From assembly GCA_030597775.1 (NCBI GenBank), contig JAUVRF010000068.1, positions 1 to 7,937 of the forward strand: 7,937 bases of DNA, written 5' to 3'. The translations under genes and the position numbers were made by a program. The notes below the pieces were generated by a model. It searched no databases. It had not been told where the DNA came from and saw only the letters and a program-made list of their open reading frames with translations. Below, piece by piece: positions 1 through 6,599 of this stretch (position 1 is the first letter of the stretch; every line of letters starts with the position of its first letter). Source of the stretch: Methanobacteriota archaeon (GTDB lineage: Archaea; Thermoplasmatota; DTKX01; GCA-020343715).

Positions 1-1116
1 CCGGACCATTACCTGACCAACGACCCGATGCTGACCATCCTTGGCCGCAGCGAACCGGGTGCCACCGTCAGCGTGGGACCCCAAAACACCACCGTCGGGT
101 CCGATGGGGGGTTCAGCCTTGAGGTGGAGCTGGACGAGGGCACCAACCTGCTGGAGGTGACGGCCCGGGACCCGGCCGGCAACCCGTCCATCGTCTTCAG
201 GACGGTGAGATTGGACACCACACCACCGTTCGTGACCATAGACGAGCCCGAGGAGGGCCTGCTCACCAAGGATGACCAGGTGAGGGTCGCGGGCATGGTC
301 GAGGAGGAGGAGGGCCTCAAACTTTCCGTGGGTGGCAACTTCGTGCTCCCCGTGGGCGGCGCGTACGAGTCCACCGTCGGCCTCGTGGAGGGCACCAACC
401 TCATCATCGTGGTCGCCATCGACGCCGCGGGCAACGAGGCCGAGGTGAACGTCACCGTCATCCGTCGGACCCAGCCCCCGCTGCTGGAGATCACGCGACC
501 CGAGTACGACTACATGATCACCAACGAGGTGGAGTACCAGATCGAGGGGGTCACCGCCCCCGACGTGACGCTCACCGTCGAAGGGGTCACCGTCGAGGTG
601 GACGAGGACGGCCTGTGGGCAGCGGTGGTCCAGCTCGGGTCGGGCGAGAACATCATCTCCGTCGTGGTCCGGGACATCCTCGGGAACAAGGCCGAGGAGG
701 TGGTCCACCTGATCCTGGACACCGAACCCCCCTCCCTGATCGTCCTGTTCCCCCTGAACGGGTACATGACCGAGGAGGACAGCGTGACCGTCGACGGACG
801 GAAGGACGCGAGGGCCAACGTGACGGTGAACGGCGAGGAGGTGGCCATCGACGACAAGGGCCTGTTCTCCCAGAAGGTGGACCTGGAGATCGGTGTCCAG
901 AACATCACCGTGATCTCGACCGACCAGGCCGGCAACGAGGCAAATATAGTCAACTCGGTGGAACGCAAGAGTCCGCAGGAACCCTCCGAACCAGCGCCCC
1001 CCCCGTCGACCGGCGCCTCCACGGCGGCGCTCCTGGCTGCCGTCATGATCATCGCGATCGCTGGCGGCGCGGGATACATGTACATGAAAGGCCGTCGCGG
1101 GAGCGACATGGAGTGA
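1..1116 (+). CDS. Surface protein with tandem Ig-like repeats and a C-terminal membrane anchor (5' end missing)
   Basis: The frame is open from base 1, so the true start lies left of the window and the ATG at 28 is probably internal. The visible 371 residues hold four Ig-like repeats: residues 1-76 (first few residues missing), 77-160, 161-244 and 245-325. The two complete middle repeats are each exactly 84 residues. Each has a hydrophobic strand, a turn like 'VNGEEVAIDDKG', a strand with 'L.EG.N.I.VV..D..GN' and a closing 'D(T)xPP' joint. This resembles bacterial Ig-like (Big) or glucodextranase-B-type beta-sandwich domains. A Pro-rich linker (about 326-340, 'EPSEPAPPPSTG') leads to one transmembrane helix (about 341-362) and a short basic tail (KGRRGSDME). 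The expected topology is repeats outside and C-terminus in the cytoplasm. Several N-x-S/T sequons could be glycosylated. Its role is probably adhesion, cell-surface structure or ligand binding; no catalytic motif is visible. The stop is followed by a separate promoter, so co-transcription with the ABC genes is not required. Confidence 0.88.
   Translation, partial: PDHYLTNDPMLTILGRSEPGATVSVGPQNTTVGSDGGFSLEVELDEGTNLLEVTARDPAGNPSIVFRTVRLDTTPPFVTIDEPEEGLLTKDDQVRVAGMVEEEEGLKLSVGGNFVLPVGGAYESTVGLVEGTNLIIVVAIDAAGNEAEVNVTVIRRTQPPLLEITRPEYDYMITNEVEYQIEGVTAPDVTLTVEGVTVEVDEDGLWAAVVQLGSGENIISVVVRDILGNKAEEVVHLILDTEPPSLIVLFPLNGYMTEEDSVTVDGRKDARANVTVNGEEVAIDDKGLFSQKVDLEIGVQNITVISTDQAGNEANIVNSVERKSPQEPSEPAPPPSTGASTAALLAAVMIIAIAGGAGYMYMKGRRGSDME
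77..975 (+). repeat. Tandem Ig-like domain repeats, about 252 bp period
   Basis: Inside the surface-protein gene, the protein repeats with an 84-residue period, as set by the 'PP' joints at residues 75-76, 159-160 and 243-244. The first unit starts just left of the window and the last ends near base 975. The copies are strongly diverged (mainly the 'G.N.I.VV..D..GN' core is shared), so this is old domain duplication and not recent DNA repetition. The true repeat count is unknown because the gene continues upstream. Confidence 0.7.
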
Positions 1117-1146
1117 TGGGGACCGAAAAGGATGGGACCAATATCC

Positions 1147-1153
1147 ATATATA
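1147..1153 (+). promoter_or_regulatory. TATA box of the ABC-permease cassette
   Basis: ATATATA stands out in a GC-rich context, 30 bases after the stop of the surface-protein gene. At the usual archaeal spacing (box centre about 26 bases before the transcription start), transcripts would begin near 1176. That is downstream of the TTG at 1160 and 14 bases before the GTG at 1190, so it helps decide the start of the next gene. No transcript data were available. Confidence 0.55.
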
Positions 1154-1189
1154 CGGACGTTGGCCATCGCACGGGAACGGGGCAGCGAC

Positions 1190-2539
1190 GTGACCGGGAC
1201 CGACCATCTTAGCCCTCGACGATACGTGATGCGGCAGCTCCGGTCCCGGCCCGCCCGTTCGGGACTGATCGTCGCGGGCATCGCCATCGCCGTGGCATTC
1301 TTCGTCCTCTTCGGCAGCATGTCGGCCGGACTCAGCGAGTTCATCGAGGAGGAGCTGGACAAGGAACGTCCCGTCAACCTGTACCTCGTGAGCGGCTCCC
1401 CCACGCCCTTCGGCACGGACGACGTGTTCCTGATCTCCGTCATCGGTCTCCAGTCCCAGGGGACGACAGGTGTCCCCCACCATACGACCACCAGGGCCCA
1501 GCTGGGCGTCTCGTCCACGGCCTCCGACAGGCCACTCTGGCTATGGGGCATCGATGACGGTCCGAACGGCACCTTCTTCACTCCCCCCTACGACCCTTCG
1601 GCACCCCTCGAGTGGGGCCGGCACCTGGCCACGCCCGGGGACTTCACGGACCACGACAACCTGACCTGCGTCCTGGGCTATCGCGCCTACGAGGACCGGT
1701 ACCCCCAGGCGACGGAGGGCTCCGTGATCTCCGTCGGCCCCGATGACAGCGTGGACCCCTGGTGGATGCCCTCGGCGTCCGATTACCCGTTGGAGGGCAA
1801 GACCCAGGTCACCGCGCTTCCCAGGGGACCGTACGATGCCAGGGTCGTCGGGGTGCTTGCCCCCGGACTGGGCAACGAGCTTGATCACGGGATATTCGTT
1901 CCCATCAAACCCCTCCTCGTCCGAATGGACCAGTGGAGGATGGACGGCGGGATGGGCGTGCTGACCATCTTCTACCCCCAGGTCGTCCTGACCATCGAGG
2001 ACGGGACGAGGGTCGACGTCCGGGACCTGGAGGCGGACCTGGCCGCGGCTCTCCCCGGCATCACCGGCACCGACGACGCATGGAACGCCGAGGTGTTCCA
2101 GTCCGCATACGGGAGCGCCTCCCGTGCCCTGGAGGGTTGGCTGTTGGTGGTCACTGCGGTGATGGTCGTCATGCTCGTGGCCGGGGTCTCCGACACCACA
2201 CTGGTGGCCGTGACCGACAGGAGGCGCGAGATAGCGACACTGCGGGCCGTGGGCATCGGCCGGCGTCGCGTCTCCAGGCTCGTCCTGCTGGAGGTCATGG
2301 TCCTTGCCAGCATCGGTCTGGCGATCGGCCTGGGGGCGGGGACGGGCGTCTCCCTGCTGTTCGGTCACCTGCACGAGACGACGGGAGGCTCGGGCGTGTT
2401 CCTCGCCCCCATCTCGTTGCAGGCATGGATACTGGTCGGGGCTGCTGCCCTGGCCCTGGGCTCGGCCGCCCTGGCGGCCGCATATCCCGCGAGGACGGCC
2501 GCGGGGCGTTCACCCACGGAGGCGTTGAGGTATGAGTAG
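1190..2539 (+). CDS. FtsX/MacB-type ABC transporter permease, subunit 1
   Basis: Membrane subunit of a MacB/LolCE-like ABC system (SalY-type permease family). Numbered from GTG 1190 (449 aa), it has a cytoplasmic lead ('SPRRYVMRQLRSRPARSG'), TM1 at about 24-44, a large external domain at about 45-315, then TM2 (about 316-338), TM3 (about 363-385) and TM4 (about 407-431). After TM2 comes the family's cytoplasmic motif 'DRRREIATLRAVGIGRRR', which contacts the ATPase, and the end 'AAAYPARTAAGRSPTEALRYE' is the classic FtsX/MacB C-terminus. Start choice: an in-frame TTG at 1160 would add 10 residues but lies upstream of the transcription start predicted from the TATA box; GTG 1190 has GGGG 7 bases upstream. 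ATG 1229 is a further option. The 3' end overlaps the ATPase gene by 8 bases, indicating translational coupling. The substrate cannot be read from the sequence. Family confidence is high; start confidence is moderate. Confidence 0.88.
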   Translation: MTGTDHLSPRRYVMRQLRSRPARSGLIVAGIAIAVAFFVLFGSMSAGLSEFIEEELDKERPVNLYLVSGSPTPFGTDDVFLISVIGLQSQGTTGVPHHTTTRAQLGVSSTASDRPLWLWGIDDGPNGTFFTPPYDPSAPLEWGRHLATPGDFTDHDNLTCVLGYRAYEDRYPQATEGSVISVGPDDSVDPWWMPSASDYPLEGKTQVTALPRGPYDARVVGVLAPGLGNELDHGIFVPIKPLLVRMDQWRMDGGMGVLTIFYPQVVLTIEDGTRVDVRDLEADLAAALPGITGTDDAWNAEVFQSAYGSASRALEGWLLVVTAVMVVMLVAGVSDTTLVAVTDRRREIATLRAVGIGRRRVSRLVLLEVMVLASIGLAIGLGAGTGVSLLFGHLHETTGGSGVFLAPISLQAWILVGAAALALGSAALAAAYPARTAAGRSPTEALRYE

Positions 2540-3263
2540 GAAGCAAAGGACGGGCGACAGCGGCGAGAAGGGCGGACCGGAAGGGGAGGCAACCCGTCAG
2601 ATGGTGGTCATGCGGAACGCGACCAGGACCTTCCAGATGGGGTCCAAGGAGGTCCACGCCCTAAAGGCTGTCAACATGACCCTGCCCGCGGGCAAGATGG
2701 CATCCATCCAGGGCCCCTCAGGGTCGGGCAAGACCACCCTCCTGAACCTCATCGGCGCCATGGACGTGCCCACGTCAGGCTCCGTGAAGGTGGCGGGCCA
2801 GGACCTTGGGCGCCTCTCGGAGGAATCCCTGACCGAGTTCCGAAGGCGCAACGTGGGCTTCATATTCCAGTTCTTCAACCTCATCGGCACCCTGAACGCC
2901 ATCGAGAACGTGCTGGTGCCGGTGATGTTCGACGAGAACCCCCGCGTGGACCGTGCCCTCTCCCTGCTGGAGCAGGTGGGTCTCGGTGACCGGTGGGACC
3001 ACCGGCCCGCACAGCTCTCCGGAGGCGAGCGGCAGCGGCTGGCCGTGGCCCGCGCCCTCATAAACGACCCGCCCCTCGTACTGGCCGACGAACCAACGGG
3101 AAACCTGGACCACGATACGGGGGAGGACATCCTGGGGTTGTTCACGGACCTGGTCAAGGAGGGAAGGACGGTGATCGTGGTCACCCACGACATCGAGGTT
3201 GCGGCCAAGGGAGATATCACCTACGTGCTCAGGGACGGTGCGATGATTGAGCAAGAGGACTAG
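2532..3263 (+). CDS. ABC transporter ATP-binding protein, LolD/MacB-type
   Basis: Cytoplasmic ATPase that powers the two flanking FtsX-type permeases. All ABC motifs are intact in the 243 residues: Walker A GPSGSGKT (61-68), Q-loop Gln113 in 'FIFQFFNLI', signature LSGGERQR (162-169), Walker B LVLADEP (182-188), D-loop NLD (191-193) and H-loop His219 in 'VVTHD'. The spacing and 'FIFQFFNLIGTLNAIENV' are typical of the LolD/SalX group that partners FtsX-fold permeases. The hydrophilic N-terminal 23 residues are longer than usual. ATG 2532 has GGAGG 9 bases upstream; an internal ATG at 2601 also has an upstream GGGGAGG and would remove this tail. The gene overlaps permease 1 by 8 bases and permease 2 by 17 bases, so the three products are probably made in fixed ratio. 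Nothing in the sequence suggests loss of activity. Confidence 0.95.
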   Translation: MSRKQRTGDSGEKGGPEGEATRQMVVMRNATRTFQMGSKEVHALKAVNMTLPAGKMASIQGPSGSGKTTLLNLIGAMDVPTSGSVKVAGQDLGRLSEESLTEFRRRNVGFIFQFFNLIGTLNAIENVLVPVMFDENPRVDRALSLLEQVGLGDRWDHRPAQLSGGERQRLAVARALINDPPLVLADEPTGNLDHDTGEDILGLFTDLVKEGRTVIVVTHDIEVAAKGDITYVLRDGAMIEQED

Positions 3264-4653
3264 GAGAACGAACGAGATACGCGATCCAGGGTCACCGGAC
3301 CCGGGGGACCTCAGCCTGAAGGCCTACGGATACATCCTGGCCAATGCCAGGTCCAACCCCCTTCGCACGGGCGCGACCATCACCGCGGTGGCGGTGGCCG
3401 TCACCTTCCTCATAGTCGTCAGCTCCCTCTCCGTCGGGCTGGAGGGTTCCACCCAGCGAGCATTGCTGGATTACACGGTGGGCACCCCCGAGCTGCCCAT
3501 ATCGGACTTCATCCAGACCGAGGAGGGCAACTTCATCGGCCTGTTCGCGACCCAACTGTTCGACCCGGAGGATGTGGCCGCCATCCTGCACACTGCCCAG
3601 ACCGAGGTGGGCTCCGCCCAGGAGGTGCGGGTCTATCCCTACACCGAGCGGTTGATCGGAAGGAGCTACTTCGCGGGACTGGACTACCAGGTTGAGAGGC
3701 TCTTGGGGGTCGACCCCGAGCTGGGGGTAACAACTCCCTACACCACTTACCACACGTACTCCATCTTCTCCAGCGGAGGGCCCCTCGAGGACATGGGCGG
3801 CAGGGAGGTGGTCCTGGGGCAACAGCTTTGGCAGAGCCGATTCCCGGACGCCTCGGTCGGGGACACGATCGACCTCCAGACCGAGGACGTATCGTGGTTC
3901 GAGGCATCGGTCAATGAACGGCGGTCCTCGGGCCCGCTGAACCTCCATCACGTGCAGGGCCTCTCGAACCTTCGCCTGATGGGGATACTCGACAAGGACC
4001 TGTCAACTGACCACAACGCCTACGTGCCTCTGGGTCACTTGGCCAACAGGACCGGTGGCGGATGGGCGGCCGATGGGCCCCGTTGCGAGGCCACGTCCGT
4101 CAAGGTGCTGAACGATGACGTGAACATGCCTGCGCTCGGGGAAGAGCTCCGGCAGACCACCCCACGGGTCTCCTCCTACTTCGTCACCTCGACCGCCTCC
4201 CTTGCCAGCACCAGGCTGGCCGAGGGTCTACGGGCATCCATCTACAGCTGGCTCGTCCTCGCAGTCGCGGTCATCATGGTGGGGATGGTGCTGGGCATCG
4301 CGACCACCAGCTTCTTGAGCGTCAGCCAGAGGATGCGGGAGATCGGCACCCTGCGGGCGCTGGGTCTGTCCAGCGACCAGGTAAGGAAGCTTGTGCAATG
4401 GGAGGCCCTGTTCATCGGCATGATGGGGGGTGTCATCGGGTTCTTCGCAGGCCACATCCTGTCCTCGACGGTGCTCAACGTGGTGCTGGAGCTGGAGGAC
4501 CTTGGTATATGGCTGGCCCCCGGCCGGACGGTCCCCGTGATCGCCCTCGGTGCCGTCGTCGCGGTCCTGGTGGCATCCTTCGTCGGCGCAGAGATACCCG
4601 CCAGGCGCGCTGCGGCGATGAGCCCGGTGGAGGCCCTCTCCTATCCGCTGTGA
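3247..4653 (+). CDS. FtsX/MacB-type ABC transporter permease, subunit 2
   Basis: Second, distinct permease of the same complex, 468 residues. It has an unusually polar Arg/Pro/Asp-rich N-terminus (1-25), TM1 (about 43-64), an external domain of about 270 residues, TM2 (about 335-358), the ATPase-coupling motif 'QRMREIGTLRALGLSSDQVRKL', TM3 (about 387-409), TM4 (about 429-452) and a typical FtsX/MacB end 'EIPARRAAAMSPVEALSYPL'. The start is TTG 3247, inside the ATPase gene, with GGTG 6 bases upstream; no other start codon precedes TM1, so TTG is well supported. Outside the membrane segments and the FtsX motif it shows little obvious similarity to permease 1, implying a heterodimer like LolC/LolE and not a MacB homodimer. 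No MacA-like adaptor is encoded nearby in the window. Substrate unknown: envelope lipid-linked molecules, peptides or signalling by conformational change are all open. Confidence 0.9.
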   Translation: MSKRTRRTNEIRDPGSPDPGDLSLKAYGYILANARSNPLRTGATITAVAVAVTFLIVVSSLSVGLEGSTQRALLDYTVGTPELPISDFIQTEEGNFIGLFATQLFDPEDVAAILHTAQTEVGSAQEVRVYPYTERLIGRSYFAGLDYQVERLLGVDPELGVTTPYTTYHTYSIFSSGGPLEDMGGREVVLGQQLWQSRFPDASVGDTIDLQTEDVSWFEASVNERRSSGPLNLHHVQGLSNLRLMGILDKDLSTDHNAYVPLGHLANRTGGGWAADGPRCEATSVKVLNDDVNMPALGEELRQTTPRVSSYFVTSTASLASTRLAEGLRASIYSWLVLAVAVIMVGMVLGIATTSFLSVSQRMREIGTLRALGLSSDQVRKLVQWEALFIGMMGGVIGFFAGHILSSTVLNVVLELEDLGIWLAPGRTVPVIALGAVVAVLVASFVGAEIPARRAAAMSPVEALSYPL

Positions 4654-4709
4654 AGGTCCGGAAGGTCCACTCGAGGTCTGGGGAGCGGAACGGAATGGAA
4701 CGGACGCAA

Positions 4710-4740
4710 CGGGTTCGAAGGACCCGCGTCATTCAACGCG
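4710..4740. terminator. Possible hairpins in the convergent 3' spacer
   Basis: Two overlapping, mutually exclusive short hairpins lie where the plus-strand ABC cassette and the minus-strand operon converge: CGGGT (4710-4714) with ACCCG (4722-4726), loop of 7; and CGCGT (4725-4729) with ACGCG (4736-4740), loop of 6, which straddles the MEMO stop codon. No T-run follows on either strand, so this is not a standard archaeal (T-rich) terminator. A role in 3'-end formation is only a possibility. The spacer also contains small direct repeats (GGAACGG twice at 4687-4703, AAGGTCC twice just after 4652). Confidence 0.25.
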
Positions 4741-5565
4741 GATGGCGGCGTATCCCACGACGTAATCCGAGGGCATCACCTGGGCGGAGCACGCGTACTT
4801 CAGGAGCTCGGACTGAGAGCCCTTCACCGTCTCCATCATGGCCATCACCGGCGGCATGCCGCACATGGTGATCCTGTTCTCGGTCACGACGTCGTAGAGC
4901 CCTGTCGTGTCCAGCGCAAGGCTCCGGTCGATGGGCATCCTGTCCCGGGCCGCCATCCATTCCCGGTCCTCTCGGGTCGCCGTGTGGGAGAATCTCTGGT
5001 GCGTGAAATCGGTGGATGCCAGCACCGCGAAGGGCCGGTCACCCATGGCCTCCCGCACGATGGTCCCCACCTCACGTGCCTTCTCCGGGGAGATGCGACC
5101 CACGGCGATGGGGAGGATGCGCGTCTCCGGGCTCAGGTGCTGCAGGAAAGGAAGCTGGACCTCCAGGGAATGCTCCCTGTCGTGCACGTTCTCGTTGTGC
5201 TCGATGGGCCCCCTTGTCACGGCCCTCGCCAGTTCGGTGTCCACCCTGCAAGGACCGAGGGGTGTGAGGTGGTCCTCGTAGCTGATGGCCACCGAGCTGG
5301 TGGAGTAGTGCTGTGTACCGAAGACCACAACTGTGTCGGGCACTCCCCGGCTGGCCAGGTCCTTGAATGCGAAGGCGGCCACGGGACCGCTGTAGAGGTA
5401 ACCCGCGTGGGGGACCACCCAACCCACTGGGCTCGTGGATGGCTGCTGCCCCATCTCGGGGAGGCCACCAGGGCCCAGGCTGTGCCTGTAACAATCCTCT
5501 ATCTGGCGCCGGAGGGCGGACTCTCCTCCCTCGTAGAAACGACCTGCGACGACCGGTTGTCTCAT
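4729..5565 (-). CDS. MEMO1-family protein (AmmeMemoRadiSam system B-like)
   Basis: A 278-residue member of the MEMO family, whose fold resembles class III extradiol dioxygenases. Human MEMO1 binds metal through two His and a Cys, but the archaeal role is not established. Visible landmarks: 'RQPVVAGRFYEGG' (2-14), 'VPHAGYLYSGP' with His53 (51-61), 'FGTQHYS' with His86, 'EHSLEVQLPFLQ' with His132 (131-142), 'ASTDFTH' with Asp186 and His189 (183-189), and 'TMCGMPPV' with Cys235 (233-240). By family comparison His53, His86 and Cys235 should be the metal/active-site residues, and all are present. The surroundings deviate from the common family forms (GTQH where GPNH is usual, CGMPP where CGGGP is common). 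The ATG overlaps the S2 stop as ATGA, so translation is coupled to ribosomal protein S2. MEMO genes near rps2 are a recurrent archaeal arrangement. Family call is sure; biochemical role is not. Confidence 0.93.
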   Translation of the reverse strand: MRQPVVAGRFYEGGESALRRQIEDCYRHSLGPGGLPEMGQQPSTSPVGWVVPHAGYLYSGPVAAFAFKDLASRGVPDTVVVFGTQHYSTSSVAISYEDHLTPLGPCRVDTELARAVTRGPIEHNENVHDREHSLEVQLPFLQHLSPETRILPIAVGRISPEKAREVGTIVREAMGDRPFAVLASTDFTHQRFSHTATREDREWMAARDRMPIDRSLALDTTGLYDVVTENRITMCGMPPVMAMMETVKGSQSELLKYACSAQVMPSDYVVGYAAIRVE

Positions 5566-6182
5566 AAAGAGGCCTCGAACTCATCGAGTTCGAGTGAGAA
5601 TTCGTCGTCCCTCGTTATAATGTTTTTGGCCTTCACGACCTCACGGGTCAAGAGCCAATAGACCAACGCAAGGCTCCTGCGGCCCTTGTTGTTGGCGGGT
5701 ATGGCCAGGTCGACGTACTTGAGGTCGTTGTTGGCATCGCAGAGGGCCACTACGGGGATGCCAATGTTCACGGCCTCCCGGAGGGCCTGTGCGTCCGCGC
5801 TGGGGTCGGTGACCACGATGATATCGGGCTCGAAGTACGTGGGCAGGCGCGGGTTGGTCAAGGTGCCGGGCACGAAGCGGCCCACCATCGACTTGGCACC
5901 GATGTTCTTCGCGAAGGTGCGGGCGGGTTTCTGACCGTACTGACGCTGGCACACCACCAGGGTCCGGGACGGCTCGAAACCGGCCAGGAAGCTGGCGGCG
6001 ACGCGGATGCGATCATCGGTGGACTTGATGTCCAGCACGTACAGTCCGTCGTTGCGGACCTTGAATATGAACTTGCGCCTGTCTGCGCTCTTCTGCTGGG
6101 TCCCGATGTGGACCCCGGAGGTCAGGTACAGGTCCTCTGCTACCAAGAGAGGCTCGTCCCCGACCGATACGGCATCGTCCAT
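5562..6182 (-). CDS. rps2: Small-subunit ribosomal protein S2 (uS2)
   Basis: uS2 of the archaeal 30S subunit, 206 residues, a normal length for archaea. Diagnostic segments are 'YLTSGVHIGTQ' (19-29), 'YVLDIKSTDDRIRVAASFL' (about 48-66), 'GRFVPGTLTNP' (about 101-111), 'EPDIIVVTDPSADAQALREA' (about 118-137) and 'IPANNKGRRSLALVYWLLTRE' (near 161-181). The C-terminus is acidic ('DDEFSLELDEFEASL'). It is the middle gene of a minus-strand operon: 23 bases separate it from rpo6, and its TGA overlaps the MEMO ATG. A GAGGGGGTTGAT stretch upstream of the ATG can serve as ribosome binding site. In many archaea enolase lies between rpoK and rps2; here they are directly adjacent. Confidence 0.97.
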   Translation of the reverse strand: MDDAVSVGDEPLLVAEDLYLTSGVHIGTQQKSADRRKFIFKVRNDGLYVLDIKSTDDRIRVAASFLAGFEPSRTLVVCQRQYGQKPARTFAKNIGAKSMVGRFVPGTLTNPRLPTYFEPDIIVVTDPSADAQALREAVNIGIPVVALCDANNDLKYVDLAIPANNKGRRSLALVYWLLTREVVKAKNIITRDDEFSLELDEFEASL

Positions 6183-6205
6183 TTAAAATCAACCCCCTCG
6201 TGGAG

Positions 6206-6397
6206 CTACTCCCACTTGAACCGCACCTTGTTGCGGCGGTTCACCGAGATGGGAATGACGCCCTTCGCAAACTCGTCGGTCGCGATCCGGACGGGATCGA
6301 TGGTCTCGTCGGCTAGCTTGATGAGAACAGGAGCTCCCATCGAGAGCTGCAACGCTCTTGCGCCTATTATGCGGGCCTTTTCAAATCGTGAAAGCAC
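6206..6397 (-). CDS. rpoK: DNA-directed RNA polymerase subunit Rpo6 (RpoK/omega-like)
   Basis: A 63-residue subunit of archaeal RNA polymerase, counterpart of eukaryotic RPB6 and bacterial omega, needed for assembly and stability of the enzyme. The hallmark 'LSRFEKARIIGARALQLSMGAPVLI' region (residues 2-26) is complete, followed by a basic C-terminus ('NRRNKVRFKWE'). The start is GTG: the same frame has TGA 15 bases upstream, so no longer form is possible except through a CTG. GGTGAT (6417 to 6412) and GGAG close to the start are possible ribosome binding sites, although their spacings (14 and 3) are not ideal. It appears to be the first gene of its operon, with a TATA box near 6450. The usual upstream neighbour rpoN (Rpo10) is not present within the region to its right. 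Confidence 0.95.
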   Translation of the reverse strand: MLSRFEKARIIGARALQLSMGAPVLIKLADETIDPVRIATDEFAKGVIPISVNRRNKVRFKWE

Positions 6398-6449
6398 TTG
6401 CTCCAGAGGTCATCACCCGTGGCTCGTCCGCTGGGGATACCGTAACTCC

Positions 6450-6457
6450 ATAATAAA
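6450..6457 (-). promoter_or_regulatory. TATA box of the rpo6-rps2-MEMO operon
   Basis: On the minus strand this reads TTTATTAT, the only AT-rich octamer close upstream of rpo6. Archaeal spacing predicts a transcription start near 6427 and a leader of about 30 bases that contains GGTGAT, the complement of the conserved archaeal 16S rRNA 3' end. On the plus strand the same bases read ATAATAAA and could in principle fire the other way, toward the hairpin cluster. Confidence 0.5.
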
Positions 6458-6504
6458 CGTTTGGGAACGGGGAGATCGAGAATGGCCCGGATGGGACACC
6501 GAAA

Positions 6505-6593
6505 ACACCTCAGGATCCGGGCGGAAGCCCGGTCCGGAATCACCCCTCGATTCTAAGCTCTGGCTCCCTAGCCAGTACGTACTCAGAAAGTGT
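6505..6593. ncRNA. Candidate structured element: three tandem hairpins
   Basis: Three perfect short stem-loops follow each other within 59 bases: CCGGGC/GCCCGG with a GGAA loop (6517-6532); GAATC/GATTC with a 7-base loop (6537-6553); CTGGCT/AGCCAG with a CCCT loop (6560-6575). They are flanked by ACAC (6505-6508) and GTGT (6590-6593), which could close a multibranch structure, and by two copies of CTCAG (6509-6513, 6582-6586). The GGAA loop is a GNRA-type tetraloop on the plus-strand RNA. The cluster is not a tRNA: the 7-base loop does not fit an anticodon loop and there is no T-arm. Whether it is transcribed, and in which direction, is unknown; a DNA-level or terminator role is also possible. 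Confidence 0.3.
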
Positions 6594-6599
6594 AAAAAC

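Noticed and set aside
77..975. CRISPR-like or recent tandem DNA repeat
   Set aside because: Periodicity is at protein domain level only; the DNA copies are strongly diverged and lie inside a coding frame.
961..1050. LPXTG or PGF-CTERM-type sorting signal near 'PPPSTGAS'
   Set aside because: Neither motif is matched; a plain C-terminal transmembrane anchor with a basic tail explains the sequence.
510..1172. Long open frame antisense to the Ig-repeat gene (220 codons), with a similar one at 9-494
   Set aside because: Ser/Thr/Pro-rich shadow of a high-GC gene; no domain, no plausible ribosome site, and the plus strand has clear repeats and a membrane anchor.
1541..2374. 277-codon open frame antisense to permease 1
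   Set aside because: His/Asp/Gly-rich composition typical of an antisense shadow; the sense frame carries complete FtsX motifs.
3292..3951. 219-codon open frame antisense to permease 2
   Set aside because: No recognisable domain and shadow-like composition; the sense frame is a clear permease.
6409..6417. GTGATGA on the minus strand, matching a box C of a C/D small RNA
   Set aside because: No CTGA box D at suitable distance; better explained as part of the rpo6 leader and ribosome binding site.
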